Shown: positions 17,430-27,207, numbered from the stretch's first letter. The stretch is DNA of 64,000 nt from Knoellia flava TL1 (GCF_000768675.1 NZ_AVPI01000010.1:1-64000); one strand, 5' to 3'. Notes: generated by a model not told the origin, from the sequence alone. Numbers and translations: made by a program.

Positions 17430-19868
17430 TCAGGCGGGCGGCGCGCCGATGCCGGTGATGACCGAGGAGCCCTGGACGCCGGAGCCGTCGCGGCGACCGG
17501 TGGCCTCGGGCAGCTCGATGGCGACGCCGCCGGCCCCGCTCGCGCGGGCCGGGGTGGCGCCGACCCAGGCGAGGACGAGGGTGTCCTCGCCCTTGAGGAA
17601 GCGGTGGGCGCGGACGCCGCCGGTGCCGCGGCCCTTGGCGGGGTACTCGGCGTAGGGGGTGGCCTTGATGGCGCCGGGCTGGGTGCCCGGGAGTGCGTCG
17701 GCCGAGCCGGAGGCGGTGACGACGACGGCCTCGCGCCTCGGGTCGACGACACCGAAGAAGGCGACGCGCTGGCCGGAGGCGACCCTCACGCCCGCCATGC
17801 CGCCGGCGGTGCGGCCCTGGGGCCGGACCGAGGACGCGGGGAAGCGGAGCAGCTGGGCGTCGGAGGTGACGAAGACGAGGTCCTCGTCGCCGGTGACGAC
17901 CTGGCCGACGCCGACGACGGAGTCGCCGTCCCTGAGCGAGATGATCTCCCAGTCGTGCGCCTTGGGCTGGTCGGCGGTGACCCGCTTGACGACGCCCTGC
18001 GCCGTGCCGAGGGCGAGACCGGGACCGTCGGGGTCGAGCGAGACGATGCCGACCGGCTCCTCGCCGCGCGGAAGGTCGACGTAGGCCGCGAGCGGCGCAC
18101 CGCCCGAGAGCGAGGGGGCTCCGCCGAGCGGTGGGAGCGCCGGCAGCTCGAGCGCGCTGATCCGGACCATCCGGCCGCGGCTCGTCACGAGGCCGACCTC
18201 GCCGCGGGCCGTCGTGCGGACGGCGCCGACGACGGCGTCGTGCTTGGCGCGTGGGCCCTCGGCGGGGATCGGCTCGGCGTTCGAGGTGCGCGCGAGCAGG
18301 CCGGTCGAGGAGAGGAGGACGAAGCACGGGTCGTCGCTCACCTCGAGCGGTGTCGCGGCGCTCACCGGGTTGCCGGCGGACTCGAGGAGGACGGTGCGGC
18401 GCGGGGTGCCGTACTTCTTGGCGACCTCGGCGAGCTCGCTCGAGACGGTGCGGTGGAGCAGCTTCTCGTCGCCGAGGATGGCCTCGAGCTCCTCGATCTG
18501 CTTCTGCAGCTCGTCGCGGCGCTGCTCGAGCTCGAGGCGGGAGAACTTCGTGAGGCGGCGCAGCTGGAGGTCGAGGATGTGGTTGGCCTGGACCTCGCTG
18601 AGGTCGAAGACGTCCATGAGCCGGGACCGGGCGGTGGCGGTGTCCTCGCTGCTGCGGATGAGCTGGATGACCTCGTCGATGTCGAGGATCGCGATGAGGA
18701 GCCCCTCGACGAGGTGGAGCTGGTCCTTGGCCTTGCCGAGGCGGTGGGCGGTGCGGCGGCGCACGACGTCGATGCGGAACTCGACGTAGTGGCGCAGCAG
18801 GTCCTTGAGCCCGAGGGTCTGCGGCTGCCCGTCGACGAGCGCGACGTTGTTGATGCCGAAGGAGTCCTCCATCGGCGTGAGCCTGTAGAGCTGCTCGAGG
18901 ACGGCCTCGGGGTTGAAGCCGTTCTTGACCTCGATGACGAGGCGGAGGCCGTGCTTGCGGTCGGTGAGGTCCTTGACGTCGCTGATGCCCTGGAGCTTCT
19001 TGCCCTGGACAAGGGTCTTCATCCGCTCGATGACCTTCTCGGGGCCGACGAGGTAAGGGAGCTCGGTGACGACGATCCCGGACTTGCGCGGGGTGATCTT
19101 CTCGATGCGTGCCGTCGCGCGGGTGCGGAACGTGCCCTTGCCGGTGAGGTAGGCGTCGCGGATGCCGTCGAGGCCGACGATCCGGCCGCCGAGCGGCAGG
19201 TCGGGTCCGGGGACGAACTTCATGAGGTCGTCGAGGCTGCAGTCGGGGTGGGCGATGAGGTGGCGGGCGGCCCCGATGACCTCGACGAGGTTGTGCGGCG
19301 CCATGTTGGTCGCGAACCCGACGGCGATGCCGCTCACGCCGTTGACGAGCAGGTTGGGGTAGGCCGCGGGTAGCACGCCGGGCTGGAGCAGCTGGTCGTC
19401 GTAGTTGGGGACGAAGTCGACGGTGTCCTCGTCGAGGCTCGCCGTCATGACGAGGGCGGCGGGCGCCAGCCTCGCCTCGGTGTAGCGGGAGGCCGCCGGG
19501 CCGTCGTCGAGGGAGCCGAAGTTGCCGTGGCCGTCGACGAGCGGCAGCCGCATCGTGAACGGCTGGGCCATGCGGACGAGGGCGTCGTAGATCGCGGTGT
19601 CGCCGTGGGGGTGGTACTTGCCCATGACGTCGCCGACGACGCGCGAGGACTTCACGTGGCCACGGTCGGGGCGCAGCCCCATCTCGCTCATCGAGTAGAG
19701 GATCCGACGCTGTACCGGCTTGAGCCCGTCACGCACGTCCGGCAGGGCCCGCGAGTGGATGACAGACACGGAGTACTCGAGGAAGGCGTTCTGCATCTCG
19801 AGCCCGACGTCGATGTCGACGATGTTCTCGGCGATCTCTTCGGGCGGTGTCGTCGTGCGCTTGGCCAT
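17430..19868 (-). CDS. parC: DNA topoisomerase IV subunit A (ParC/GyrA family)
   Basis: 812-residue breakage-reunion subunit. The winged-helix active site is [12 protein letters not shown] with the catalytic tyrosine. The quinolone-resistance-determining region reads [26 protein letters not shown]; its usual Ser/Asp positions hold Asp-Thr (HGDTAIYD). A coiled-coil gate and a C-terminal beta-pinwheel ([17 protein letters not shown]) follow. Start at 19868 gives [11 protein letters not shown], the usual actinobacterial ParC N-terminus, although no clear ribosome site precedes it. Works with ParE (8842-10989). Confidence 0.88.
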   Translation of the reverse strand: MAKRTTTPPEEIAENIVDIDVGLEMQNAFLEYSVSVIHSRALPDVRDGLKPVQRRILYSMSEMGLRPDRGHVKSSRVVGDVMGKYHPHGDTAIYDALVRMAQPFTMRLPLVDGHGNFGSLDDGPAASRYTEARLAPAALVMTASLDEDTVDFVPNYDDQLLQPGVLPAAYPNLLVNGVSGIAVGFATNMAPHNLVEVIGAARHLIAHPDCSLDDLMKFVPGPDLPLGGRIVGLDGIRDAYLTGKGTFRTRATARIEKITPRKSGIVVTELPYLVGPEKVIERMKTLVQGKKLQGISDVKDLTDRKHGLRLVIEVKNGFNPEAVLEQLYRLTPMEDSFGINNVALVDGQPQTLGLKDLLRHYVEFRIDVVRRRTAHRLGKAKDQLHLVEGLLIAILDIDEVIQLIRSSEDTATARSRLMDVFDLSEVQANHILDLQLRRLTKFSRLELEQRRDELQKQIEELEAILGDEKLLHRTVSSELAEVAKKYGTPRRTVLLESAGNPVSAATPLEVSDDPCFVLLSSTGLLARTSNAEPIPAEGPRAKHDAVVGAVRTTARGEVGLVTSRGRMVRISALELPALPPLGGAPSLSGGAPLAAYVDLPRGEEPVGIVSLDPDGPGLALGTAQGVVKRVTADQPKAHDWEIISLRDGDSVVGVGQVVTGDEDLVFVTSDAQLLRFPASSVRPQGRTAGGMAGVRVASGQRVAFFGVVDPRREAVVVTASGSADALPGTQPGAIKATPYAEYPAKGRGTGGVRAHRFLKGEDTLVLAWVGATPARASGAGGVAIELPEATGRRDGSGVQGSSVITGIGAPPA

Positions 19869-19936
19869 GGAGGTTCGGGCTTGCCTTTTTGTCGGGTGGT
19901 CCCACGACGCGTCGTGGGCGATCACTCCATCTTCAC

Positions 19937-20575
19937 TCAGCCGTCCGACGGTGCCGCCGCCGACTCGCCGAACCTCCCGACGTGCAGCACGTCACCGATC
20001 GGGCGCCGTCCCCGCGCGAGCGAGGGGCTGCGCACCCGTTCCGCCTCGTGACCCAGGGCGACGACGCCGACGACGCGCCGGTCGGGCGGGACGGCATACG
20101 CGGTCCTGACGGCGTCGTGACGCGCGGCCGGGACGCCGAAGAAGAGCGCGCCGAGGCCGGCGTCGACAGCGCCGAGGAGGAGGATCATCGCGGCCATGGC
20201 CGTGTCGGTGTCCCAGTAGGGGATGGGCCAGCGCTCGAGAGAGCGGTCGGTCCAGCCCTTGTCCGGCTCCGCATAGCGGTCGAGGTATGCCGTGGGGTCG
20301 GCGAGCATGAGCAGCAGCACCGGCGCCGCGGAGACCCCGCGCAGCCACGCGTCGGGCTCACGGTCGGTCTCGCGGGTCGCCTCCCAGAAGCGCTCGCGGT
20401 CCGCCGGGTCGAGGAGGGCGAGGACGTCCCAGCCCTGCGTGTGGCCGGCGCTCGGGGCGCGCTGGGCGAGCCGGACGAGGTCGACGACCGTGTCGAGCGG
20501 GACCTCCCGGTCGGGGTCGAACCGGCGCACCATCCGACGGCGCGACACCGCGTCGAGAAGTTCCATGCCTCCCAT
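19937..20575 (-). CDS. Nitroreductase family FMN-dependent oxidoreductase
   Basis: 212 residues. N-terminal [16 protein letters not shown] and [14 protein letters not shown] are FMN-binding features of the family; [15 protein letters not shown] and VVGVVALGH are conserved C-terminal elements. This subgroup is similar to BluB/CobT-like and F420-unrelated nitroreductases, and the natural substrate is unknown. The start codon at 20575 is only 14 bases from the divergent start at 20590, so the promoters must overlap coding DNA or the transcripts must be nearly leaderless. Confidence 0.78.
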   Translation of the reverse strand: MGGMELLDAVSRRRMVRRFDPDREVPLDTVVDLVRLAQRAPSAGHTQGWDVLALLDPADRERFWEATRETDREPDAWLRGVSAAPVLLLMLADPTAYLDRYAEPDKGWTDRSLERWPIPYWDTDTAMAAMILLLGAVDAGLGALFFGVPAARHDAVRTAYAVPPDRRVVGVVALGHEAERVRSPSLARGRRPIGDVLHVGRFGESAAAPSDG

Positions 20576-20589
20576 GGTCTCGTGCCACG

Positions 20590-23265
20590 ATGACGGGCAT
20601 GACCCTGGACGTCGAGCTCCCGCCGGGCTACCCGGTGCAGTGGGAGGCCGACGTCGTCCTGCGCGACGGCAGCGTGGCCCACCTGCGACCGATCCGGCCG
20701 AGCGACGAGGCGGCGATCCACGAGTTCCACTCGCGCCAGTCGGAGGAGTCGATCTACCTTCGGTTCTTCGCCCCGCTCAAGCGGCTGTCCGACAAGGACG
20801 TCCACCGCTTCACCCACGTCGACTACGAGGACCGGGTCGCGCTCGTCCTCACCCTGCGCGACGACATCATCGGGATCGGTCGCTACGACCGCATCGAGCC
20901 CGGCTCGGCGGAGGTGGCGTTCAACGTCAGCGACCACTACCAAGGGCGAGGTGTCGGGTCGGTGCTCCTCGAGCACCTCGCCGCCATCGCGCAGGAGTTC
21001 GGCATCACCCGCTTCACCGCGGAGGTGCTGCCGCAGAACCGCAAGATGCTCACCGTCTTCTCCGAGGCCGGCTACGAGGTGAGCCGCAAGGTCGAGGACG
21101 GCATCGTCGCCCTCCACTTCGACATCGAGCCCACCGACCGCTCCAAGGCCGTGGCGATGTCGCGCGAGCACCGCGCCGAGGCCATCAGCGTGAGCCGGAT
21201 CCTGCGCCCGCGCAGGGTTGCGGTCATCGGCGCCGGCCGGTCCGAGACGTCGATGGGCCACCACTTCCTCAAGAACCTCCTCGACGCCGGATTCACCGGT
21301 GAGGTGCACCCGGTCAACGCCAAGGCGAAGAAGATCCTCGGACGCCGGACCTTCGGTACGATCGGCGACGTCCCGGGCCCGGTCGACCTCGCGGTGGTCG
21401 CCGTGCCGGCCGAGAAGGTCCTCAAGGTCGTCGACGACTGTGCGGCGGCTGGTGTCGGCTCGCTGCTCGTCATCAGCTCGGGCTTCGGCGAGGGCGGGGG
21501 AGAGGGCGACGAGCTCCAGGCCGAGCTGGTGCGGCGGGTCCGCGGGTCGGGGATGCGGATCGTCGGGCCCAACTCCTTCGGGCTCATCAACACCGACCGC
21601 GAGTTCTCGCTCAACGCGTCGCTCTCGCCGGTCATGCCGCCAGCGGGGCACCTCGGGCTCTTCGCCCAGTCGGGTGCGCTCGGCATCGCCGTGCTGGCGT
21701 CGGCGGCCCGCCGCAACCTCGGGATCTCGGTCTTCGCCTCGGCCGGCAACCGCGTCGACGTCTCCGGCAACGACCTCATGCAGTACTGGATCGACGACGA
21801 CGGCACCCATGCCGTGGGCCTCTACCTCGAGTCGATGGGCAACCCGCGCAAGTTCTCGCGGATCGCCCGCAACCTCGGGCTCATCAAGCCGGTCATCGTC
21901 GTCCAGTCCGGTGTGTCGTCCTACGGCGTCCCGCCCGGTCATCGCGTCCGCACGACGAAGGTCCGCCCGGCGGTCTTCTCCGCGATGCTCCGCCAGGCGG
22001 GCACGATCCGGGTCTCCAACGTCCACCAGATGTTCGACGTCGCCCAGCTCCTCGTGCACCAGCCGCTGCCGTCCGGACGGCGGGTCGCCGTCGTCGGCAA
22101 CTCCTCGGCCCTCGGGGCCCTGTCGGCCGGTGCCGTCGCCGGGCGCGGGCTCACCGTGACCCACGGCCCGGTCAACCTGCCCTCGGAGGCGAGCGCCGAG
22201 GAGTTCCGCGAAGCCCTGGCGCGCGCGTTCGACGACCCCGACGTCGACTCGGTGCTCACCTGCTTCATCCCGCCGATCGTCGCCCACGACGAGGACGTGA
22301 CCGAGGCCGTGCGCCGGGCCGCGCGTGGCTCGGACAAGACGTGCGTCGCGACCTTCCTCGGCATGCGTGGCGTCGACTCGTCGACCTCGATGGACGAGGG
22401 CGGTGACACCGGGCAGGCCATCCCGATCTACGCCATGCCCGAGGACGCCGCCTACGCGCTCGCCAAGGCGACGAAGTACGCAGAGTGGCGCAACAAGGAC
22501 CACGGCGTGCCCGTGGCGCCCGCCGGCATCAACCGCCGGGTCGCGGAGGACGTGGTCCACACGGTGCTCTCGGTCAGCCCCGAGGGGCGCAGGCTCGACG
22601 CCGACGAGACCGCGGCGCTGCTCACGGCATACGGGATCGAGGTCTGGCCCTCGCGGAAGGCGACGACGGTCGAGGAGGCGGTGGCCGCCGCCGACGAGAT
22701 CGGCTACCCCGTCGTCGTGAAGTCGACCGCGCCGATGCTGCGGCACCAGGGCGGCGTCACCGGGGTGCGGGTCGACCTCGGGTCGGAGCACGCCGTGCGC
22801 GAGGCGTGGGCGTCGCTGCACGAGCGGCTCTCGCCGCTGGCGGCCGGCCAGCTGGAGGTGCAGCGCATGGCGACGCCCGGGGTCGCGTGCGTCGTCACCG
22901 CCGACGAGGACGCCCTCTTCGGGCCGGTCGTGAGCTTCGGGGTCTCCGGGCTGCCGACCGAGCTGCTCGACGACATCGCGCACCGGATCCCGCCGCTCAC
23001 CGATGTCGCCGTCTCCGAGCTCATCTCCTCGGTCAAGGCCGCGCCGGTGCTCCACGGACACCGCGGGTCGACACCCGTCCACCGCGCCGCGCTCGCGGAC
23101 CTCATCGCGCGCGTGTCGGTCATCAGCGACGACATGCCCGAGGTCGTCTCGCTCAGGCTCAACCCGGTCAACGCGCACCCGGGCGGGGTGGAGGTGCTCG
23201 GCGCCGAGGTCACCGTCGCGCCGGTCGAGCGTCGGGCCGACCCGGGGCGGCGCTCGCTCACCTGA
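20590..23265 (+). CDS. GNAT acetyltransferase fused to an acyl-CoA synthetase (ADP-forming)-like region; Pat-type protein lysine acetyltransferase
   Basis: 891 residues. Domains in order: GNAT acetyltransferase (about 24-180, acetyl-CoA loop QGRGVGSVLLEHL), CoA-binding Rossmann domain (about 205-300), ligase/flavodoxin-like domains (about 320-480) and ATP-grasp (about 655-885, VVVKSTAPMLRHQGGV). Related proteins (Salmonella Pat, actinobacterial homologues) acetylate and inactivate acetyl-CoA synthetase. In active ADP-forming synthetases a phospho-histidine lies in an SHTG motif; the matching place here reads GHRVRTTKVRPAVF, so the ligase part is probably regulatory. An alternative ATG is at 20599; neither has a good ribosome site. 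Confidence 0.82.
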   Translation: MTGMTLDVELPPGYPVQWEADVVLRDGSVAHLRPIRPSDEAAIHEFHSRQSEESIYLRFFAPLKRLSDKDVHRFTHVDYEDRVALVLTLRDDIIGIGRYDRIEPGSAEVAFNVSDHYQGRGVGSVLLEHLAAIAQEFGITRFTAEVLPQNRKMLTVFSEAGYEVSRKVEDGIVALHFDIEPTDRSKAVAMSREHRAEAISVSRILRPRRVAVIGAGRSETSMGHHFLKNLLDAGFTGEVHPVNAKAKKILGRRTFGTIGDVPGPVDLAVVAVPAEKVLKVVDDCAAAGVGSLLVISSGFGEGGGEGDELQAELVRRVRGSGMRIVGPNSFGLINTDREFSLNASLSPVMPPAGHLGLFAQSGALGIAVLASAARRNLGISVFASAGNRVDVSGNDLMQYWIDDDGTHAVGLYLESMGNPRKFSRIARNLGLIKPVIVVQSGVSSYGVPPGHRVRTTKVRPAVFSAMLRQAGTIRVSNVHQMFDVAQLLVHQPLPSGRRVAVVGNSSALGALSAGAVAGRGLTVTHGPVNLPSEASAEEFREALARAFDDPDVDSVLTCFIPPIVAHDEDVTEAVRRAARGSDKTCVATFLGMRGVDSSTSMDEGGDTGQAIPIYAMPEDAAYALAKATKYAEWRNKDHGVPVAPAGINRRVAEDVVHTVLSVSPEGRRLDADETAALLTAYGIEVWPSRKATTVEEAVAAADEIGYPVVVKSTAPMLRHQGGVTGVRVDLGSEHAVREAWASLHERLSPLAAGQLEVQRMATPGVACVVTADEDALFGPVVSFGVSGLPTELLDDIAHRIPPLTDVAVSELISSVKAAPVLHGHRGSTPVHRAALADLIARVSVISDDMPEVVSLRLNPVNAHPGGVEVLGAEVTVAPVERRADPGRRSLT

Positions 23266-23300
23266 GCCCGGCGACGGCAGGCACGTCGTGACCGGTGCGG

Positions 23301-23306
23301 CAGAAT
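23301..23306 (+). promoter_or_regulatory. -10-like element CAGAAT, possible leaderless start
   Basis: CAGAAT ends seven bases before the ATG at 23314. It deviates from TANNNT in the first base and is the weakest member of the set. Confidence 0.35.
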
Positions 23307-23313
23307 GGGACGC

Positions 23314-23907
23314 ATGAAGCGCTCGTTCGACGTCCCGACCCTCCCGGGAGACCTCACCGACGCGATCGAGCGGGCCGGCTACTACCCCGCGCTCGTCGCC
23401 GACGTCGTCTCGGCCGCACTGGCCGGTGAGGCCGTGCGCTCGCACCTCGTGCACCTCGAGACGACCTTCGACCGCGACGTCATCCGACGCCACGTCACCG
23501 TCCTCGTCCTCACGTCGACGCGCCTCGTCATCGCGCACGCCGACGACCACGCCGACGAGGCCGCGGGTGCCTCCGAGCAGGAGGTCGCGACGGCGACGAC
23601 CGAGAGCGTGCCCCTGTCGGCCGTCCGCGGCGTCATGCTCACCCACGTCGTCGCCGACCCGCAGAACTACGTGCCGGGATCGCTCGGCCGCGAGCTCACC
23701 CTCACCCTCGGGTGGGGCGCCGTGAGCCGGGTCGACCTGCTGCCCGCCACGTGCGGTGAGCCCGGGTGCGACGCCGACCACGGCTACGACGGCACGATCT
23801 CGAGCGACGACCTCGCCCTCCGGGTGTCGGCGACCGCCGATGGCGACCCGGCCCTCGAGCAGGCCATCGCCTTCGCGCACGCCCTCTCCGCCTCGCTCGG
23901 CGAGTGA
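23314..23907 (+). CDS. DUF5998 family protein
   Basis: 197 residues, soluble, acidic; conserved ERAGYYPALVADVVSAALAGE and DDLALRVSATADGD. The sequence ends CGEPGCDADHGYDGTISSDDLALRV..., with two closely spaced cysteines and a His that might bind metal. It is one of a conserved actinobacterial pair: its stop overlaps the next gene (phosphodiesterase) by four bases. Function unknown. Start at 23314 rather than nine bases upstream because of the -10-like box. Confidence 0.72.
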   Translation: MKRSFDVPTLPGDLTDAIERAGYYPALVADVVSAALAGEAVRSHLVHLETTFDRDVIRRHVTVLVLTSTRLVIAHADDHADEAAGASEQEVATATTESVPLSAVRGVMLTHVVADPQNYVPGSLGRELTLTLGWGAVSRVDLLPATCGEPGCDADHGYDGTISSDDLALRVSATADGDPALEQAIAFAHALSASLGE

Positions 23908-25064
23908 CCTCGCCGGTGCCGGGCCCTGCGCCCGCCCCGGCCTATGCCGAGGGTGGCCTCGGCGACGTGCTGCCGTCCGTCGTCGCGGCGATGGGGGTCG
24001 TCGGCCCGACCGGTTCGCCGTCTGCTCACTGGGAGCTGCCGCCCGCACGCAGTGCCGTCGTCGTCCTCGTCGACGGGCTCGGCCACGACCTCCTGCGACG
24101 CCGCGGCGGACACGCACCGTGGCTGCGCTCGCACTTCTCCGGCGCCCGCCGCATCGCCTCGGGTTTCCCGTCGACGACTCCGGTCTCCATGGGCTCGTTC
24201 GGCACCGGCCTCGCTCCGGGGTCGCACGGCCTCGTCGGGTTCGAGGTGCTCGTGCCGGGGGAGGACCGGCTCCTCAACGAGCTGTCGTGGGAGGACGGCC
24301 CGGTGCCCGAGCGATGGCAGCCGCGGCCTACGTGGTTCGAGACAGCCGCAGCCGCCGGGGTCGACGTCGTGCGCATCGGTCCCGGCTTCTTCGACGGCTC
24401 CGGCCTCACGCGGGCCGCGCTGCGCGGCGGCAGGTTCGTCGCCGCGCAGGCCCTCGACGCACGGGTCGACGCCACGCTCGCGCACGCCCGCTCGCGCGGC
24501 CGCACCCTCACCTACCTCTACTGGGGCGACCTCGACAAGGTCGGTCACGTCCACGGCTGCGAGTCGTGGCAGTGGGGCGACGAGCTCGAGACGATCGACC
24601 GCGCCCTGGCGCGCCTGGCCGAGGGGCTGCCCGACGACTGCTCGCTGACGATCACGGCCGACCACGGCATGGTCGACGTGCCGATGGCCAACCGCCTCGA
24701 CCTCGCCCACGACGCCGAGCTCGCCGAGGGGGTGCGGCACTCGGGCGGCGAGCCGCGCGCGCCCCAGCTCTACTGCGAGCCCGGCGCCGTCGACGACGTC
24801 CTCACGACGTGGCGCTCCCGGGTCGGCGACCTCGCCTGGGTGCTCTCGCGCGACGAGGCCGTGTCGGGCGGCCTCTTCGGAACGGTGCACGCCGAGCACC
24901 TTCCACGCATCGGTGATGTCGTCGTCGCGATGAAAGGCCCGCACGCCATCGTCGACTCGCGCCACCACCGCCCGGAGCTGCTCGCTCTCGTCGGTCTCCA
25001 CGGCTCGCTCACCGACGACGAGGTGCCCGTGCCGATGTTCCACGTCGCGGCCCGCGCGACATAG
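23904..25064 (+). CDS. Alkaline-phosphatase-superfamily phosphodiesterase/nucleotide pyrophosphatase
   Basis: 386 residues. Metal and nucleophile signatures of the superfamily: VVLVDGLGHDLL (first Asp), FPSTTPVSMGS (catalytic Thr), YWGDLDKVGHVHG and ADHGMVDVP (Asp/His ligands). No signal peptide, so probably cytoplasmic. It begins with GTG overlapping the DUF5998 stop by four bases. Its TAG stop forms the first three bases of the -10 box of tdk. Likely hydrolyses phosphodiester or pyrophosphate bonds; substrate unknown. Confidence 0.8.
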   Translation: MTSPVPGPAPAPAYAEGGLGDVLPSVVAAMGVVGPTGSPSAHWELPPARSAVVVLVDGLGHDLLRRRGGHAPWLRSHFSGARRIASGFPSTTPVSMGSFGTGLAPGSHGLVGFEVLVPGEDRLLNELSWEDGPVPERWQPRPTWFETAAAAGVDVVRIGPGFFDGSGLTRAALRGGRFVAAQALDARVDATLAHARSRGRTLTYLYWGDLDKVGHVHGCESWQWGDELETIDRALARLAEGLPDDCSLTITADHGMVDVPMANRLDLAHDAELAEGVRHSGGEPRAPQLYCEPGAVDDVLTTWRSRVGDLAWVLSRDEAVSGGLFGTVHAEHLPRIGDVVVAMKGPHAIVDSRHHRPELLALVGLHGSLTDDEVPVPMFHVAARAT

Positions 25065-25067
25065 GGT
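25062..25067 (+). promoter_or_regulatory. -10 element TAGGGT of tdk, embedding the previous stop codon
   Basis: TAGGGT ends eight bases before the GTG of tdk; no ribosome site. The TAG is also the stop codon of the phosphodiesterase gene. Confidence 0.55.
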
Positions 25068-25075
25068 GTCGCCTC

Positions 25076-25753
25076 GTGGCTGAGCTCGTGTTCTTCTCCG
25101 GGACGATGGACTGCGGCAAGTCGACCCTTGCGCTCCAGATGGACCACAACCACCGGGCTCGCTCGCGAGAGGGCCTCATCTTCACCAAGCTCGACCGCAT
25201 GGGCGAGTCGGTGCTCAGCTCCCGGCTCGGGCTGTCGACCCAGGCCCACGAGGTCGACGACGACCTCGACTTCTGGGACGTCGTCGTCGAGCACCTCACC
25301 CGTGGACAGCGGGCCGACTACCTCATCTGCGACGAGGCGCAGTTCTACACCGCCGCCCAGATCGAGCAGCTCGCCCGGATCGTCGACGAGCTCGGCATCG
25401 ACGTCAACTGCTTCGGCATCACCGCCGACTTCCGCACCGAGCTCTTCCCCGGGTCCAAGCGGCTCTTCGAGCTCGCCGACCGGGTCCAGGTGCTCCAGGT
25501 CGCCGCGCTGTGCTGGTGCGGTGGGCGCGCGACCCACAACGCCCGCATCATCGACGGCGTCATGGTCGTCGAGGGGGAGCAGGTCGTCGTCGGCGACACT
25601 GCGGCGGCGACGGACACGCTCGTCGAGTACGAGGTGCTCTGCCGGCGCCACTACATGCGCCGCATGAGCAGCCACGCCGCCCGTCAGGCCTCGTCCACCC
25701 CGGATGTGCTGCCCTTCGACCTCGACGTCTGCCCCGTCCCGCCCCAAGGCTGA
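25076..25753 (+). CDS. tdk: Thymidine kinase (TK1-like, type II)
   Basis: 225 residues. P-loop SGTMDCGKST (residues 8-17), Walker-B-type DEAQF (about 85), lasso zinc cysteines in CWCGGRA and CRRHY, and the GDTAAATDTLVEYEVLC substrate loop. It phosphorylates thymidine in pyrimidine salvage. A leaderless-type -10 precedes the GTG. It has a C-terminal extension of about 20 residues beyond the usual core (TPDVLPFDLDVCPVPPQG). It converges on sepH. Confidence 0.9.
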   Translation: MAELVFFSGTMDCGKSTLALQMDHNHRARSREGLIFTKLDRMGESVLSSRLGLSTQAHEVDDDLDFWDVVVEHLTRGQRADYLICDEAQFYTAAQIEQLARIVDELGIDVNCFGITADFRTELFPGSKRLFELADRVQVLQVAALCWCGGRATHNARIIDGVMVVEGEQVVVGDTAAATDTLVEYEVLCRRHYMRRMSSHAARQASSTPDVLPFDLDVCPVPPQG

Positions 25754-25823
25754 CCTCCTCGGGCCAGACGCCCGTATGCCGTCCGCTCACTTGACTCGCG
25801 TCGGTCACCCTTCGTGGGTGGTC

Positions 25824-25926
25824 GCGTTCAGGTCCTGGTTCGCCGCAGGTCCATCCGCACGTCGCGCGCTGAGCGCGCTCCGCGCTCCCGCCAGTCCCAG
25901 CCAGCGGCGAACCAGCACCTGATCGC
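25824..25926. repeat. Long imperfect inverted repeat with inner hairpin, tdk-sepH gap
   Basis: The arms 25824-25846 and 25904-25926 match in 20 of 23 positions as reverse complements. In the loop, GCGCGC TGA GCGCGC (25864-25878) is a perfect hairpin. The element fills much of the 278-base gap between convergent tdk and sepH. It could be a transcription barrier or a REP-like repeat. No gene is supported in 25754-26031; an open frame antisense to it is a shadow. Confidence 0.65.
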
Positions 25927-25938
25927 TCCCGCTGGGAC

Positions 25939-25986
25939 GGCACCTTGCGTACGAAGGCCTCATCACGGCATACAAGGCGCCTTTTG
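25939..25986 (+). terminator. Terminator-like hairpin followed by a T-run
   Basis: GGCACCTTGCGTACG (25939-25953) and GGCATACAAGGCGCC (25967-25981) form an imperfect stem, followed by TTTTGC on the plus strand. It would serve tdk. The right arm starts with a copy of the GGCATAC motif. Confidence 0.5.
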
Positions 25987-26031
25987 CTCTTCTGCGAGGT
26001 TCGCGAGCCGCCCTCGTCGTGACGGGGCGGG

Positions 26032-27207
26032 TCAGGAGCTGTTGGCTCCGCGGCCTCCGCCGAACATGATGTCGTCCCAGCTGGGCACGCTCTTGCGACC
26101 GTTCCGTCGACCGGAGGGCTTGCGGGCGGGGGTCGGCGGCGCCACCGGCTCGGGCTCGGGCCCGGGAGTGGAGTCCTGGGTCTCGACCTCGTCGGTGGGC
26201 TCGGTGGTCTCGGGCTCGTCGGGGTCGGGCTCGGGGGTGTCGGCGAGCTCGGCGAGCTCGGCGGGGGCGTGGTCGCGATCGTCGAGGTGGGCGGCGACGG
26301 GGTGCTTGCCGCGAGCGGCCGGAGGCTCGGGTGCGTCGGCGGGGTCGAGGGCGAGCTCCTCGAGGGGGAGGGCGTCGTCGCGGGGTGACTCCTCGCCCGG
26401 GGTGTGCGTCGGTGCGGGGCGACCGCGCCCACGTCCACGGCGCGAGCGGTGCGACTGCTCGCGCATCGCCGCCATGAGGTCGATGGGCTGCTGCGAGCCG
26501 GGGCGGCGGGTGGGGCGGGCCTCCTCGACGCCACCCTCGGCCTCGACGTCGAAGACCGCGCTCGTCGCGTTGGCCGTCGTCGCCACGTGGGGCGTGGGGA
26601 TGGCGGAGTCGCCGCGCGACTCCTCGCTGAGCCAGCGGGCCTCGTCGTTCGTGGCGAGGAGTGACTTGAGCCGGGGGTCGAAGGTCCACGCCGCCGTGCG
26701 CTCGCGCCCACCGGCGGGGAACGTGGCCGTCACGGTCCAGCGGCCGTCGTCGAGACGGGAGGAGTCCCAGCGGACGAGCTCGCCGGCGACGCCGCGGCCC
26801 TTGAACCGCTCCTCGGCGCGGGACCCGAGGGTCTGCTCGGTCACGGTGCCCGCGCTCGGGCCCGACACGACGCGGGTCGTGCCGACGACGCAGGCCCGGG
26901 CCTGGTTGGCGACGTACTCGCGCTCGGCGAGGACGGGTCCCTCGAAGCGCTGGACCTTCTGCACGGTCCAGCCCGCGCGGTCGGCGACCTCCTCGGTCGA
27001 CAGGCCGGCGCGGATGAGCGCCTGCACGTCGCGCGGGCGCAGCCCGCCGTCGATCTCGATCTGCAGCTGGCCGAGGCGAGGGCGGTCGCGACGGGCGGCA
27101 GCGCGCATCGCCTCGTCGAGGGGCACCCGGTAGCGCTGGCCCTCGACGTCGGAGAGAAGGACGTGCTCGCCGTCCTCGTGGACGCCGATGAGACGAAGGT
27201 CCTTCAT
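26032..27207 (-). CDS. sepH: Cell-division regulator SepH
   Basis: 391 residues. The N-terminal DUF3071 domain contains a helix-turn-helix-like segment (RPRDVQALIRAGLSTEEVAD to GWTVQKVQRFEGP). A long disordered Pro/Glu-rich region (PEPDPDEPETTEPTDE) follows and ends in the conserved tail RKSVPSWDDIMFG. In Streptomyces and mycobacteria SepH binds FtsZ and promotes filament assembly. The ATG at 27207 has GGGAG six bases upstream. Neighbouring hemH, an inositol-phosphatase gene, a DUF4193 gene and dut are the usual companions in actinobacteria (recalled). Confidence 0.87.
   Translation of the reverse strand: MKDLRLIGVHEDGEHVLLSDVEGQRYRVPLDEAMRAAARRDRPRLGQLQIEIDGGLRPRDVQALIRAGLSTEEVADRAGWTVQKVQRFEGPVLAEREYVANQARACVVGTTRVVSGPSAGTVTEQTLGSRAEERFKGRGVAGELVRWDSSRLDDGRWTVTATFPAGGRERTAAWTFDPRLKSLLATNDEARWLSEESRGDSAIPTPHVATTANATSAVFDVEAEGGVEEARPTRRPGSQQPIDLMAAMREQSHRSRRGRGRGRPAPTHTPGEESPRDDALPLEELALDPADAPEPPAARGKHPVAAHLDDRDHAPAELAELADTPEPDPDEPETTEPTDEVETQDSTPGPEPEPVAPPTPARKPSGRRNGRKSVPSWDDIMFGGGRGANSS

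Noticed and set aside
15750-19373. Open reading frame of about 1200 codons on the plus strand
   Set aside because: It is antisense to the conserved sugar-binding protein and parC genes. High-GC codon bias keeps this frame open; its product is low-complexity Arg/Gly/Val-rich and has no family features.
20185-24117. Open frame of about 1300 codons on the minus strand
   Set aside because: Antisense to the acetyltransferase and neighbouring genes, with an Arg/Asp/Val-rich composition typical of shadow frames.
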